From: Buxus sempervirens
Lineage: Eukaryota; Streptophyta; Magnoliopsida; Buxales; Buxaceae
Assembly: GCA_947561395.2 (NCBI GenBank)
Contig: OX387194.1
Span: forward strand, 22,182,048 to 22,246,047
Length of the DNA stretch: 64,000 nt
Direction of reading: 5' to 3'
Positions 22,610-33,866 of this stretch are shown here, piece after piece (position 1 is the first letter of the stretch; the number at the start of each line of letters is the position of its first letter). A program made the translations under genes and the position numbers. Under the pieces are notes generated by a model, which searched no databases, was not told where the DNA came from, and saw only the letters and a program-made list of their open reading frames with translations.

Positions 22610-22972
22610 TTAACAGATAGTGTTTGCAACAAAAGGAAGACAATTATGCAGATTCTGTAATATCAGCAAAAGATAAGTACCGTTTCGTTTGTGATGTGAC
22701 CACCTCAAATAATTCCAGGCATCTTTGGCAGAGTCTGTCATGTTGATGAATTTGAAAAATCTTCCACTAAATTCTCGAATTTTAAGCAAAGCTTTGGAAT
22801 TTTTCTCCTTCCATTCCTCATGATCAAGTCCAATTATTTCTGTTCCACCAACAACACTCCAGAGGCCCTCAGCTACGAGTTCATCTCTCAACCAAGTACT
22901 CCAAGGCTCATAATTGAATCGGGTTAATATTTTAGGGTTTGATTGATTTGTTGCTGACCCTGAACTTCCCAT
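22610..22972 (-). CDS. Gag-like (DUF4219/UBN2-type) short coding frame, possible first exon
   Basis: On the minus strand an ATG at 22972, in a good plant context (AAGGATGGG), opens 121 codons. The N-terminal 95 residues look like the start of Copia-type gag proteins or their domesticated relatives: LTRFNYEPWSTWLRDEL, VAEGLWSVV, DHEEWKEKNSKALLKIRE and AKDAWNYLR. That is the DUF4219 'Y..W....R..L...GLW' pattern followed by the UBN2 'A...W..L' pattern. After NYLR the similarity stops, so an exon end or decay is likely there. No zinc knuckle, protease or LTR is found nearby. I cannot tell a captured gag exon of a host gene from a relic of a retrotransposon. The LINE at 20862-22542 inserted just downstream. 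Confidence 0.4.
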   Translation of the reverse strand: MGSSGSATNQSNPKILTRFNYEPWSTWLRDELVAEGLWSVVGGTEIIGLDHEEWKEKNSKALLKIREFSGRFFKFINMTDSAKDAWNYLRWSHHKRNGTYLLLILQNLHNCLPFVANTIC

Positions 22973-24185
22973 CCTTGGCTTGACCTGAGTCAAATAAAAG
23001 GAAGGCAAACCATTAGAATACAAACTGGAAGAAGAAATCTAAGCAAATTAGTAACCTTGTTTTGTGCAATGTTCTGCTCAGTCCCGTGATGGTTGGTAAC
23101 CTGGTTATAAGCTCTTTCCCGTGAAGTGTAACAATGTGTCTTAACACAAATTCTCCACCTAAAAGGAGACCACTTAGGTAGGAGATAGATAACATTGAAC
23201 ATGAGCATTATAATTCACTGTATGTCAAAGGGCTTGCCGAATTTTTGTTACTCTTTTAGCTTTTTTCTAAAACAAAGATACTAGAAGTAGAAAATGCTTT
23301 TCTGTAATGTGGCAATTATGTTTGGGGACCAAACTTAATATGTCAAGTGGGATTATTTGGATGTTGCACATGCAAGCTAATAATGACAACTGGGCAATGG
23401 GCATCTTTAGGAAAACCCTATCTTGAATTTATGAGAATTCACACCATACTACTTATCAAAAAAAAAGAATTCGCACCATACCAAACCTGTTCTTCTACTT
23501 GGACGAGTTAGGCTGACAGGAATTCATTTTAGAATAAATACAAGTTTTAAATATAACATACAATTTTTTATTGTGGATTGGATCAAACCAAAACTTTTTG
23601 CCTACATAGATCTGTCACTGTAAGGCAGGATCAAGATACGGCTAATTACACAATTAACTTCCAGGATGCTACTTTTAAGTTTGCTAAAGTCATCTAACAA
23701 TGTTGAATGTTAGTAATAAATAAATCCCTGCGCACACACACAACATATAACTCTGCTATTACCAGTATAATATAAAAATTTAATGAATATTAATCCAACA
23801 GTTCAAATAACAACAATTTTCCCTTTTTTTGTTTTTAAGCACTGGAAATTCTTATAAAATCTTCATCTTGAAAAATCCTTTCCCTTTCTTAAAACTTTTT
23901 CGAGCTTTCCATAAATTATTCATTTAATTTGGGCCAAACCTGAGATTGGACCACCATAAATTAATGATAGTCCAGAAGTCTACCTTATGTACAGGCACAA
24001 TTACAAAGCATAATGTCACATTAATTTACACATCATAGGTGGTTTGAGAAACCTCACTAGTCCATTCAAATACTTCAGCAGCCTCACTTCTCGTACCAAG
24101 TTTTAGCTTTAAACATGATTTTTGATGTGGCATAAAATATTCAAAATTTAGCAACTATTTTGAGTATTTGAAAATATCAAACTTG
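22973..24185. other. Non-coding stretch
   Basis: AT-rich DNA with no supported gene. It lies upstream of the gag-like frame on the minus strand, so a promoter could be here, but I see no convincing TATA box at a sensible distance. Simple (CA)n and A-runs only. Confidence 0.4.
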
Positions 24186-25054
24186 TAAAATCCAAAAAAA
24201 TTCAAACCTAGCTTAATTGGAATAAATGTGCAGTCAAGTATGCTAATTAAGATTAGTATAACTAATTCGTTGGTGTTAAGAATAACTTATGAAAAGAATA
24301 ATATAATTGCTTGAAACAACTTAATACAATAAGATGAGAATCATGGAATCATTGAAAATTTATATGAGGATGAGTATTTTGGTCATCTTATTTGTCGTTT
24401 ACAATGGTTAATCATGATGTGTATGTGCAAAAAAATTTAGTATGCAATTTGGAGCATTTTAAGTGGTGACTGTATACAGTGATCAGTGTGTAAGCACAGA
24501 TGGGATCATATTTTAGAACCTACACACATGCTCTAGAAAGCCAAAGAAAGAGCTGGAAGAAGAAAGAAAAAAAAAGGAGAAGAACAAAAGGAAAAAAGAA
24601 AAGGAGAAGAAGAGGTGCAGAAAAAGAAAAAAAAAAAGAGAAGAGGAAGAAGGAAGGAGCTCAGGATTTTTGCAGCTTTCTACAGGTAGGTAATTCTACC
24701 TCTCTTCAGTAAAAATTAGCATGTTTAACTTGAATGAACTTTGGAATCTAAGAAGAGTAATGAATTTTGCTCTTGTTTAAAATATAATAAAAAAATCTGA
24801 AAATTTCAAAGTGTGTTTTTGTTCTAAATGAATGGAAAAATAATGAAATTCTGGAAATGGTTTGAATGGATGAAAATTTTGTGTTTTCATGTAAATTTCT
24901 GTTTCTTTGACATAACATGGTTTCTTTGGAATTAATTTGATTCCTAGCTTAACCATAATTTAAAATTGAGAAAAAGCATATGGTTTTGATATAATTTACA
25001 TTTAGAATTAAGCTGGAACAGGAATTCGACCATTAAAATTTAGAAAAAGTCTTA
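24186..25054 (+). mobile_element. Probable 5' part of a long LTR, copy 7 (3' end not found)
   Basis: TGTAAAATCC at 24186 matches the 5' ends of the copies at 52500 (TGTAAAATCT) and 61514 (TGTAAAACCCC). An A/G-only run of over 100 bp (about 24541-24660) is followed by TTTCTACAG/GTAGGTAA at about 24677-24693, like the leader and donor of the sister copies. The downstream part is interrupted by a MITE and a LINE fragment. No GGGGCGTTACA end was found before the Copia element or after it, so the element is truncated. Without the second end and a TSD this stays tentative. Confidence 0.4.
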
Positions 25055-25344
25055 GGGCCATTTGGTACAGCTTCTAAATAGTGGATTCTGGAATATAATT
25101 TGGATTTTGAAAATCTAGATTGTCAATGCTGATTGTTAGAATCCAGAATCTTGATTGGATTTTTAGCTCCTTGTTTAAGTGGGACCCACCACCATGAATA
25201 GCTCGTTAGTACTTGCTCATGTGGGACCCACCACTTTTTAACTGTGAAAATCTATAAAAGCCCATAAAAAATGTATTGTAGTTTGGGCAAATTTTTGACA
25301 TCTGATCTTAAAATCCAACTTTAAAAAACCCTACCAAACAACTT
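25055..25344. mobile_element. MITE with TTTGGTA-type terminal inverted repeats
   Basis: The left end GGGCCATTTGGTACAG and the reverse complement of the right end, AAGTTGTTTGGTAGGG, share a roughly 13-bp imperfect inverted repeat centred on TTTGGTA. TTA precedes the left end and TTA lies within ATTA after the right end, suggesting a 3-bp target as for PIF/Harbinger-like MITEs. The interior carries complementary stretches (GTGGATTCTGGAAT, GTGGGACCCACCA twice). It has no coding capacity. Superfamily is tentative. Confidence 0.6.
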
Positions 25345-25389
25345 ATTAGTTTGAAAAACTACAGTTTTTTGCAAACCTCAAAAGGTAAT

Positions 25390-26068
25390 TCAGCATGCTC
25401 AATATGATGAAAGTATTAACCATCTATTCTTCCAATACACATTCAGCTCATAAGTCTAGACTCTAGAGTCAGGTATTGAAGAAATTCTGCATTAACCATG
25501 TCATTAAGGACTGGGACGAAGAAATAGAGTGGATCGCTCAGAAATTTCAAGGAAAGGTTTTGATCAGCTATATGGGTAAAATTGCAATTGCTGCTGTTGT
25601 CTACCATATTTGGATAGAGAGGAACAACCTTGTCTTCAACAATCAATACAAATCAGCAGGAAGCTGTTGCTATTATATAGGTTGTGCTCAATGGAAAATT
25701 TCATGGCAGTAATTGCAAAGTCAAGGACAAATCTGTCATAAATAAGGTGTCTACCCATCTTTTTACTTCATATTGTACGCATGCTATAGTACAGTGGAGG
25801 ATGTTGACCAAATTTTCAAGGATGCCTTTCAGACTCTTATCTCTTGTAAATACTCTTTTCATAGGTTGTGCTCAATGGAAAATTTCATGGCAGTAATTGC
25901 AAAGTTAAGGACAAATCTGTCATAAATGAGGCGTATACCCATCTTTTTACTTCATATTGTACACATGCTATAGTACAGTAATGGATGTTGACCAACTTTT
26001 CAAGGGTGTCCTTTCAGACTCTTATCTCTTGTAAATACTCTTTTTCTTTTATACTTACCAAAAAAAAG
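25390..26068 (+). mobile_element. L1-type LINE 3' fragment with internal tandem duplication
   Basis: Frames read the end of the zf-RVT domain: INHLFFQYTF, DWDEEIEWIAQKF, IAIAAVVYHIWIERNNLVFN, then a 3' UTR and an A-run at 26060-26067. A 184-bp unit beginning ATAGGTTGTGCTCAATGG is present twice in tandem (25677-25860 and 25861-26046). The duplicated part includes the last codons, so the second copy recreates the C-terminal end. The TSD is not recognised. Confidence 0.8.
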
Positions 26069-26533
26069 TGAATATTTGGTATGCCATAAACCACTTATGT
26101 CATGGTTAAAAACATTGTTAAAGAAAAACACCTAAAGTTCATAGTATCTCAGTATGCCAATAAACCTTGAAAGAAATTATTTGTGCCATTAAATGATGAG
26201 TGCTGTCCTTTTCAAACTAAGTACTATATTTTGTTATATTTCAGCCTGATTTCTTAAGTTATACCCTGTAAATTAGCAAGTAATTATGTGATATTAAAGT
26301 TTAATAAATGATTAAAAGGTTTCAGAAATTTAAAAAAAAAAGGTAGTTTGGCATGCATAAAATAACCTGGCAAATTTCCAGAAGTATGATCTGATAAGAG
26401 AATAGTTTTTCAGATGCCTAGAAATATTATTGGAGAATCCTTAAATTAAATAGTACTTTGGAATGCTTGGTAAGTATGTAAGGAATTCAATAATAGCTCG
26501 AGAATGGGATTTTCAGCATAATTTTTAAAAGTA
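26069..26533. other. Non-coding stretch before the Copia element
   Basis: AT-rich with no recognisable motif. If copy 7 of the long LTR is real, this could be part of its intron-like interior. It ends with ATCTT, the left TSD of the Copia element. Confidence 0.35.
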
Positions 26534-26538
26534 ATCTT

Positions 26539-26809
26539 TCTCAAGAAAAACAAAATGCAGAAATTGAGAAAGATGCTTCCCAGCTCAGCTGCCTAGGTGG
26601 AAGAAGTTAGTTACGATTATTCCATTCTTGTAGATAAGATTGTACAGTATCAGACTTGGTTATTCTTTTATTCTTTCTAATAGCTTCTACTATGTTCTTA
26701 GCTTGTATCTATATTAGTTGTTCTGTACACAGATTGAATCAATGAAAACAGAGCAGATTTTCATTCCCTCATTCCAATATTTCATCCTTACTCTCTGAAC
26801 TTTCTAACA
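26539..26809 (+). repeat. Left LTR of the Copia element
   Basis: Starts TCTCAAGAAAAA and ends TTTCTAACA, directly followed by the primer-binding site. The right LTR has an 8-bp insertion (TAATATAT region) near its middle that is absent here. The conserved block GCCTAGGTGGAAGAAGTTAG is identical in both. Confidence 0.93.
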
Positions 26810-26821
26810 TGGTATCAGAGC
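26810..26821 (+). promoter_or_regulatory. Primer-binding site of the Copia element
   Basis: TGGTATCAGAGC is complementary to the 3' end of plant initiator methionine tRNA, the usual primer for Copia reverse transcription. It abuts the LTR end without a spacer. Confidence 0.92.
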
Positions 26822-26936
26822 TGGTTCAGTGATCTTTCAACCTAATCCATCATCTCTCAGACTTTTTCACGACCACCTTCTCCACATCTAGCTCTATTTC
26901 ACTTCCTTATCTCATTTTTTGCCTTCAAACTCTTCA

Positions 26937-29900
26937 ATGACGACTGATAATTCATCTAGCTCAGTTTCATCTACTCCATCAAACCCCTCAGGTCCTATTA
27001 TCTCACCTACTGAAGATCCAACCCAACCTTTTTATCTGCATCAGTGATAACACTCACACCATGGTCATTTCACCTCCACTCTCGGGACCAATGGAGCCAA
27101 TCTTTCACCCTAGCCATTTCAATCAAAAAAAAGCCGGGATTTCTTGATGGAAGCATCCCAACTCCAGAATTAACTAACCCTCTTTACACCCCTTGGCTGT
27201 GATGCAACAATCTCATTCTTTCAGGGATCCCAACCTGACAATGTTAGGATTTATCAGTTGCAACAGCAACTTGGATCAGTTGTGCAAGAGACACAATTAA
27301 CAAGTGAGTACTTTACTTAGCTCAATGCCATCTGGGAAGAGCTACACCACTACAGACCACTTCCCTGCTGCTCTTGTGGACTCTACACCTGCAAGGCACT
27401 CAGCTCAGTTGGTGAGGTACAAATGTCGGACTATGTATTTCAATTTCTAATGGGACTGAATGATTCTTATGAGAGTCATTCTTAGTGGTGGTGGGGAGAT
27501 GACGGGGTGGAATGGGATGTCATTGTACTAAGCGTAGTGGGGAGCCTCTTATAGTGTTTTGACTCTTTTGTGCTACGGGTGGTATCCATTGCTCATGGGT
27601 CTATTCCTAAGTGACGTATCTTTCATTAAGTTTTCTAATATTATTCTTCATAATTTCATAAAAAAAATGATTCTTATGAGAGTATCAGAGGGCAGATCAT
27701 ACTCATGACTCCAAGAATGGGACAAGACTTTCTCTATGATCTTGCAAGAGGAGAGGCAAAGGCTGGCATGAAACCCAGTGCTGCCTATTGCTGAACCTTT
27801 AGCACTTGCTGTGTTCAATAACCAGTTCAAGAAAAGGGAGAAACGTGAACTTACTTGCCAACACGGTGGAAAAACTGAGCATACCCGAGAGAAATGCTAC
27901 AAGCTGATTGGTTTTCCACCAAACTTCAAGTTTACAAAATCCAAGCCAGGCTACCCTAGCAGCAGCAGTTCATCTGTGACTCATTCAGCTAACAAAGTGC
28001 TCTCTCAAGGCCAAGAGAATGGGCCCTTTGAAGGAACTAAGTTATCTTTCACTCAAGACCAAGTTCAGAAACTTATGGCTCTTTTCAATGGACAAACACT
28101 ACAGCTCAACCAGGATCAACCACTTGCTTCTCCGGCAAAAGATCAGCCCACACAATCCATACAACCTCAATTAAACATGGCAGGTATACCATCTTGCTTT
28201 TCAGCTCATCCATTTTCCAAATGTCCATCAGCATCATCTCCAATCACTTCTGCATTCCAAGACCTCTAATGTTCAGCCAGCACCTTGGATTGTAGACATT
28301 GGAGCTACAAATCATATGATATGTTCTCCTTCTCTTTTCACAACAATTACTTGCACTACTCGAGCTCATGTTCAATTGCCCAATGACACTCAAGTTGCAG
28401 TCACACACATGGGAAACGTACAGCTCTCAGAATCCATCACACCCACAAATGTTCTTTGTGCTCCTTCCTACACATTTAATTTACTATCTATCAGCAAGCT
28501 CACTCACAATTCACCTGCATGTCTTGTATTCTTGATAATTATTGCTTCATACAGGTCCTCTCTTCATGGATGACAATTGGACTTGCTAGGAATCGTCATG
28601 GCCTCTACTATCTCATCCCCAGCTCACTTGGATGCCGGGCTTCCAGCCACAACCTTAAACTTCCTTTGTTTTCCTCCAATAGTCGGGTCTACCAAGCCAT
28701 GCAACAACAAGACTTTGATGTCTAGCACTTTAGAATAGGACACTTATCAAATCAAAGGTTGAGTTTAATTCAGTCCTCTTCTCCTGATGTAAAATGTACG
28801 GAAAAATCTCATTATACTGTATGTCAGTTGGCTGAACAAAAACGGGTTCCATTTCCATCAAGCAATACCTTGTCTTCTTCAGCTTTTGACTTAATACACT
28901 ATGATATCCGGGGACCATATTCACAACCTTCTTTGCAAGGACATCAGTATTTTCTCACCATTGTTGATCATCACAGTCGTGTTACATGGGTATACTTAAT
29001 GAAATTCAAATCTGAATCTACGCAAATATTGCAAACTTTCATTCAAATTGTGCAAACCCAATTCAATTCTAAGGCTAAACAAGTCAGGACAGACAATGCT
29101 TTGGAATTTCATATGCCACATTTTTTCAACTCCAATGGTATTCTTCACCAAAAGGCTTGTGTTTACACCCCACAACAAAATTTACTCAACCTTGCTAGAG
29201 ACTTACCTTTTCAAGCTTCTCTCCCACTCAAGTTCTAGGGTGATGCCATCTAACAGCCATATATTTGATTAATAGGATACCTATCACAATTCTCAACAAC
29301 AAATGTTCATATGAAATCCTATTTGGATCCTCATACTCTCACTTGAAAGGTTTCAGTTGTTTATGCTATGTGTCTACCCTCAAACATGATAGAACCGAGC
29401 TTTGACCCAAGAGCAAAACAATTCATTTTCATTGGTGACCCAGCTGGAGTTAAAGGGTATAAGGTTTATGACTTTAACAGCCACACTACCTTTAGTTCCA
29501 GAGACGTGGTTTTCTTGGAGTCAGTTTTTCCTTTCCAAAAATCCAATTCTGCTACTAACTCTTGGTCACCTTCTAATTTTAATTTCATCCCTGCATCTAC
29601 TTCCTCTTCTGCCTCGACACCACCTCTTCCAGATTTAACTTCTCTCATCCTTTTAGCTCTACATCACCTTCCATAAACAATTTACCTTCTGCAAAACCTA
29701 CCTCTTCTTCATCAATCCCTCTTGAACCTGATTCTAATGAACCTCCTACCTCCTCATCTATTGATTCAGAGCCTGTACCTCAAGCTGAACCCACCTCTCC
29801 TCTTGGTTCTCAACAGCTTACGCATCTTAGGTGGTCGGAAAAAATTAGGCATGCACCTTCTTACTCAAATGATTATCACTGTCATCTTGTCACTACACCA

Positions 29901-31587
29901 ACTTGTAATCGCCTGCATCATCATTCCATTGCTCATCCACTTGCTCATCATCTTTCATACAATCATCTTTCCCCTTCCCATAGTCCTATGCATTATCTCT
30001 TTCTCTTACCCATGAACCAAGATCCTATGGTGAAGCTGTCGTTTCTAAGCATTATCGTGATGCCATACAATTTGAGCCTTCTGCACTTGAAGCTAATGGC
30101 ACTTGGACCATCACCCCTTTACCCTTGGAAAAAAGGCTATTGGCTGCAAGTATGTCTTCAAAGTTAAATTGAAATTTGATGGCAGTCTTGATCAATGCAA
30201 ATCCCAATTGGTATCTAAAGGCTACACTCAAAGGGAAGGGTTTGATTATCAAGAGATATTTAGTCCCGTATCCAAGCTCACTACTATCAGGTTATTCTTT
30301 GCTTTAGCTGCTGTTTATGATTGGCATTTGGCCAAATTGGATGTTCACAATGCTTTTCTTCATGGCGATCTTGACGAAGAGATATACATGGACCTTCATC
30401 CCGGTTTTCAGTTTCAGCAGGAGTCTCAAGCCAAGGGTGACAAACTTGCCTGCACGTTACACAAGTCCCTCTATGGCTTGAAATAAGCCTCTAGACAATG
30501 GAATTCAAAATTCACCTCCTCACTCAATGGCATTGGTTTCCATCAATCAAAGTCAGACTACCCATTGTTTACTAGAATTAATGAATCTGGATTTATAGCT
30601 CTCCTAGTGTATGTTGATGACATCGTAGTGGGAAGTAGCAATTTGATAGCTATTGAGTCTATCAAAAGCTATCTGCATACTCAGTTTAAAATCCGTGATT
30701 TGGGCATTCTTAAATACTTTATTGGACTAGAAGTAGCAAGATCAGATGCCGGGATTCACATTCGCCAAAGAAATTACACTTTGGAAATACTTGAAGATGC
30801 TGGATTACTTGGATGCAAACCTGTCAACACTCCAATAGAGAAGAATCACAAGTTATCAAACTGTTCCACAAAATTTTTAGGTGATGCTAGAAGCTACCAA
30901 AGATTGATTGGTAGGCTTATCTACTTGTCAATTACCAAGCTAGACATATCCTATTCAGTCAATGTCCCAAGTCAATTTATGGACAAAGCATCTCAAGAAC
31001 ATATGCACACAGCCCATAGAGTGCTCAGGTATTTGAAGGGATCAACCAGGCAAGGCATTTTCTTCTCTGCCAAATCACCCTTACATCTCAAAGCTTACAG
31101 TGACTCTGATTGGGCAGCCTGTCCTGAAACATGAAGGTCAGTTACTGGTTTTTGTGTATTTCTTGGAGACTCATTAATTAGGTGGAAGTCTAAAAAGCAA
31201 GCTATTGTGTATCAGTCATCTGCTGAAGCAGAATACCGAGCATTGGCACATACAAGTTGTGAGACTTCTCAACTCATTACTTTGCCGAAAGACTTCAATA
31301 CAAGTCATGAACAGCCAGCTATCCTTGACTGCGACAATCAGTCAGCAATTCATCTCACCAGAAATCCTATCTTCCATGAAAGAACTAAGCACGTGGAGCT
31401 TGATTGCCATTTTGTTCGAGAGAGAGTTCTAATTGGAATTATTACAACAGTTCATGTGCCTTCAAAGTTCCAATTGGCAGACTTATTTACAAAGGCTTTG
31501 TCAGCTCCTACATTCTACTTTCTATTGTCCAAGATGGGCACTCTAAATATATATGCCCATCCTGAGCGGGAGTCTCAAGAAAAATGA
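26937..31587 (+). pseudogene. Decayed Copia gag-pol polyprotein
   Basis: The gag start is likely the ATG at 26937 (MTTDNSSSSVSS), with a frameshift within 40 codons. Domains then follow in order. A zinc knuckle reads CQHGGKTEHTREKCYKLIGF at about 27860. The protease WIVDIGATNHM (about 28290) has the active-site DSG changed to DIG. The integrase has GHLSNQRL, YDIRGPY, RTDNALEF and TPQQN, and the expected glutamate region after PQQN is lost (28730-29200). Serine/proline-rich linker follows. RT has [19 protein letters not shown] and the intact catalytic YVDD (30565 onward). RNase H has AYSDSDWA, SSAEAEYRA, DNQSAIHL and KHVELDCHFVRE. In-frame stops occur after SLYGLK (30484, TAA where CAA is usual) and after PET (31132, TGA). 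Frameshifts separate the remaining blocks. The element cannot move on its own. Confidence 0.93.
27477..27665 (+). mobile_element. Minimal LINE 3' tail inserted in Copia gag
   Basis: AATGATTCTTATGAGAGT occurs at 27459-27476 and again at 27666-27683. The intervening 189 bp end in TAATTTCATAAAAAAA, the style of the other LINE 3' ends. Removing the insert and one repeat restores the gag frame through GLNDSYES and the following residues. Only 3' UTR survives, an extreme 5' truncation. Confidence 0.9.
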
Positions 31588-31852
31588 AATGCAGAAATTG
31601 AGAGAAAGATTCATCCCAGCTTAGCTGCCTAGGTGGAAGAAGTTAGTTAGGATTATTCCATTCTTGTAGATAAGATTGTACCGTACCAGAATTGGTTAGT
31701 CTTTTATTCTTTCTGATAGCTTCTAGTATATAATATATTCTTAGCTTGTATATATATTAGTTGTATGGTACACAAATTGAATCAATGAAAGCAGGCCAGA
31801 TTTTCATTCCCTCATTCCAATCTTTCATCCTTTCTCTCTAAACTTCCTAACA
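31573..31852 (+). repeat. Right LTR of the Copia element
   Basis: Starts TCTCAAGAAAAATGAAATGC and ends CTTCCTAACA, followed by the TSD ATCTT. Contains TTGAATCAATGAAAGCAGG, matching the left LTR with one or two changes. Confidence 0.93.
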
Positions 31853-31857
31853 ATCTT

Positions 31858-32229
31858 TGCATGCCTCAAAATAAATATTTTTATATATAATTGAGAACTT
31901 AAATGTCGCCTTATGAGAAACTTATTTCTTTAAGTATAACATGACAAAAACTTTCTCCCAATCATGCTAAACTACAAGGTTCTAATGGGATCCAGTGCGT
32001 TAGTGCTGATATGATTGTAACTTGATTCATGTCATATTTAGATTAGTAGAAGCTTTTTTAGCGGCTGCTAACTTGACACAAGCCTCCTCCTTTATCGAGG
32101 CTTGGGGTAGGCAACACATAAAAGATATATCAAGAAAGGAAAACACAAGCAGAGTTAAAAAGTTGGCACCAATAACAGTCAAACCGGGCTTGTAGGGTCT
32201 AGCTTGAGAACACGCAACTACCATGCTAT
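31858..32229. other. Non-coding stretch
   Basis: No coding motif. Words such as CACAAGCCTCCTCCTTTATC and GAGGCTTGGGGTAGGC look like degenerate repeat DNA, but I cannot assign a family. Confidence 0.35.
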
Positions 32230-33601
32230 GCTGGAAGTTTTATGGTTATGGATATTTATCTCAAGAGACAATGGTGATGGATATTTGTCTCAAAAAGTGG
32301 GAGAAAGACAAATACACTAAAATGAAACCAAAAAATTGGTGGAAGTTGAAAGGAGAGAATTTGTTAACTTTTAGGAATAAACTAATGACTGAGGCTAGTT
32401 AGGACTTTTTGGGGGATCCAGCTAGGTTGGGAAATAAAATGGCCAATTGCATCACAATACTTGGGAATGAAGTCTTAGAAGAATTGTATGAAAGTATTCC
32501 ATCTCATAGAGAAACTTGGTGGTGGGATAATGTTGTCCAAGAAGCGATTAAAGAGAGACTTTATGTTAAAATTTTGAAAATGAATTAAAAAAACCAAGAA
32601 AACTTAGAAAGATATAAAGAGGTTAAGAAAGAGACCAAGAAGAAAATTAATGAGAATATTTTATGAAACTATTAAATGGGAAGAGTACACAAAGATTTAG
32701 ATTCTACACAAATAATAGTCTTAATGGAACTTGAGAACAAATACATATTCCCAGGGTTCAAGTTGTAAAAGTGAAAGATGCTTTAGTCAAAATGAAAGTA
32801 GGAAAATCTTGGACCTAGATGGCATCCCTATAGAGAAATAGAATTTCATGGAAGATATTGGCTTATCTTGGTTCATTAAACCATTTATGAAATTTTAAGG
32901 AATGGAAAATGACAAATTCTTGAAGGCTTAGTACAGTAATACCAAATTACCAACACATAAGAATAAGGAAGATGTGCAAGAATATGCAGTGAAATTAAAC
33001 TTATGAACCGCACTATTAAATTGTGAGAACGCATGATTGAACATAGATTAAGACCAAAAACTAGAGTGATAGAACCAAGGTTTTAAGTATCGGCCGAGAC
33101 CGAGAAGTATCGGCCGATACGTATCGGTATTGCCATAAGGCGATACAATTTGGTATCGGTCAATATCGGCCAGTATCGGTCAGTATCAGTCGGTATCGGT
33201 CAGTATCAGTCAGCATCGGGTTTGGTATCGGACATATCGGCTGATACAACTCGGTATCGGGCTAGACCGATACCAAACCCGATACCAAGTTTTTAAACCT
33301 TGGATAGAAAACCAATTTGGATTAGTCATTGGAAGGTCCACTATAAAGCTATATTTTTACTCAGATAGTTAATTGAAAAGCCCAGAGAAAAGAAAAAGAT
33401 CTACATATGGTTCTTATTTATTTGGAAAAAGTTTCACATGATTCTGAGAGAATTAATTTGGTTGAATTTGCATTGTACCAATAAAACATATTGATATAAT
33501 TAAGGATATGTATGAGGGAGCCTTCACTAAAGTAAGAAAATATTCGCAATGAGATAATTGAGTTTTTTGTTAAAATAGGTTTGTGCCAAGGGTCAGCTAT
33601 T
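32230..33601 (+). mobile_element. RTE-type LINE, 5' portion before the 11-kb insertion
   Basis: Stop-broken forward frames read RTE-clade sequence: NKMANCITILGNEVLEELY, SHRETWWWDNVVQEAIKERL, RYKEVKKETKKKI, then after a MITE (33076-33302) NQFGLVIGRSTIKAIFLLR and a decayed D.EK.YD region. It stops at CCAAGGGTCAGCTATT (33586-33601), which recurs at 44695. The frame continues there with PYLFTLVIDEL. The start is a soft boundary. The element is not functional. Confidence 0.85.
33076..33302. mobile_element. hAT-like foldback MITE made of TATCGGC words
   Basis: It starts CAAGGTTTTAAG and ends TTTTTAAACCTTG, near-perfect terminal inverted repeats beginning CA as in hAT elements. Flanks are GATAGAAC (33068-33075) and GATAGAAA (33303-33310), a 7/8 TSD. 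Deleting the MITE and one target restores the RTE frame at VIE-NQFG, an independent check. The interior is almost entirely TATCGGYC / GRCCGATA words on both strands, so the single strand can fold extensively. Confidence 0.9.
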
Positions 33602-33866
33602 TTTTGATAAGTAAAGATATTTGTATTTGATTAAAAGAAAGACAGTACATAGAACCTACAAGTGTGAATATACAAGTGTGTATGAGGATCCCCTTTCCAA
33701 GAAACAAAAAACATCGAAAGGGGCTAAGAACTATAACCTATCTCCGAAGCTATCCACACCACCTATACAAGTAACCCATGTATAAATATGTCGACAAAAG
33801 AAAACCTCATACTATATTGAAACCCTCCCAAAAAAAAAAAAAAACCACATACTATACTGGACACAT

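Larger units (their letters stand above)
26539..31852 (+). mobile_element. Ty1/copia retrotransposon with two LTRs and TSD ATCTT
   Basis: Two direct LTRs (26539-26809, 271 bp; 31573-31852, 280 bp) bracket a Copia-order gag-protease-integrase-RT-RNase H region. ATCTT lies directly outside each LTR (26534-26538, 31853-31857). A primer-binding site, TGGTATCAGAGC, starts right after the left LTR, and a purine tract ending GAGCGGGAG precedes the right one. Both LTRs begin TCTCAAG rather than TG and end CTAACA. By-eye alignment of the LTRs shows about 24 substitutions in roughly 270 positions plus small indels, so the insertion is old. A tiny LINE tail (27477-27665) is nested in gag. Confidence 0.97.

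Noticed and set aside
24500-24712. 70-codon lysine/arginine-rich frame (KKKEKRKKEG type)
   Set aside because: It is the translation of an A/G-only low-complexity tract that looks like an untranslated leader ending at a splice donor, not a nuclear-localisation or RNA-binding protein.
33100-33290. TATCGG repeats considered as a CRISPR-like or centromeric satellite array
   Set aside because: Terminal inverted repeats, an 8-bp target duplication and restoration of the RTE frame show a MITE. There is no regular spacer structure.
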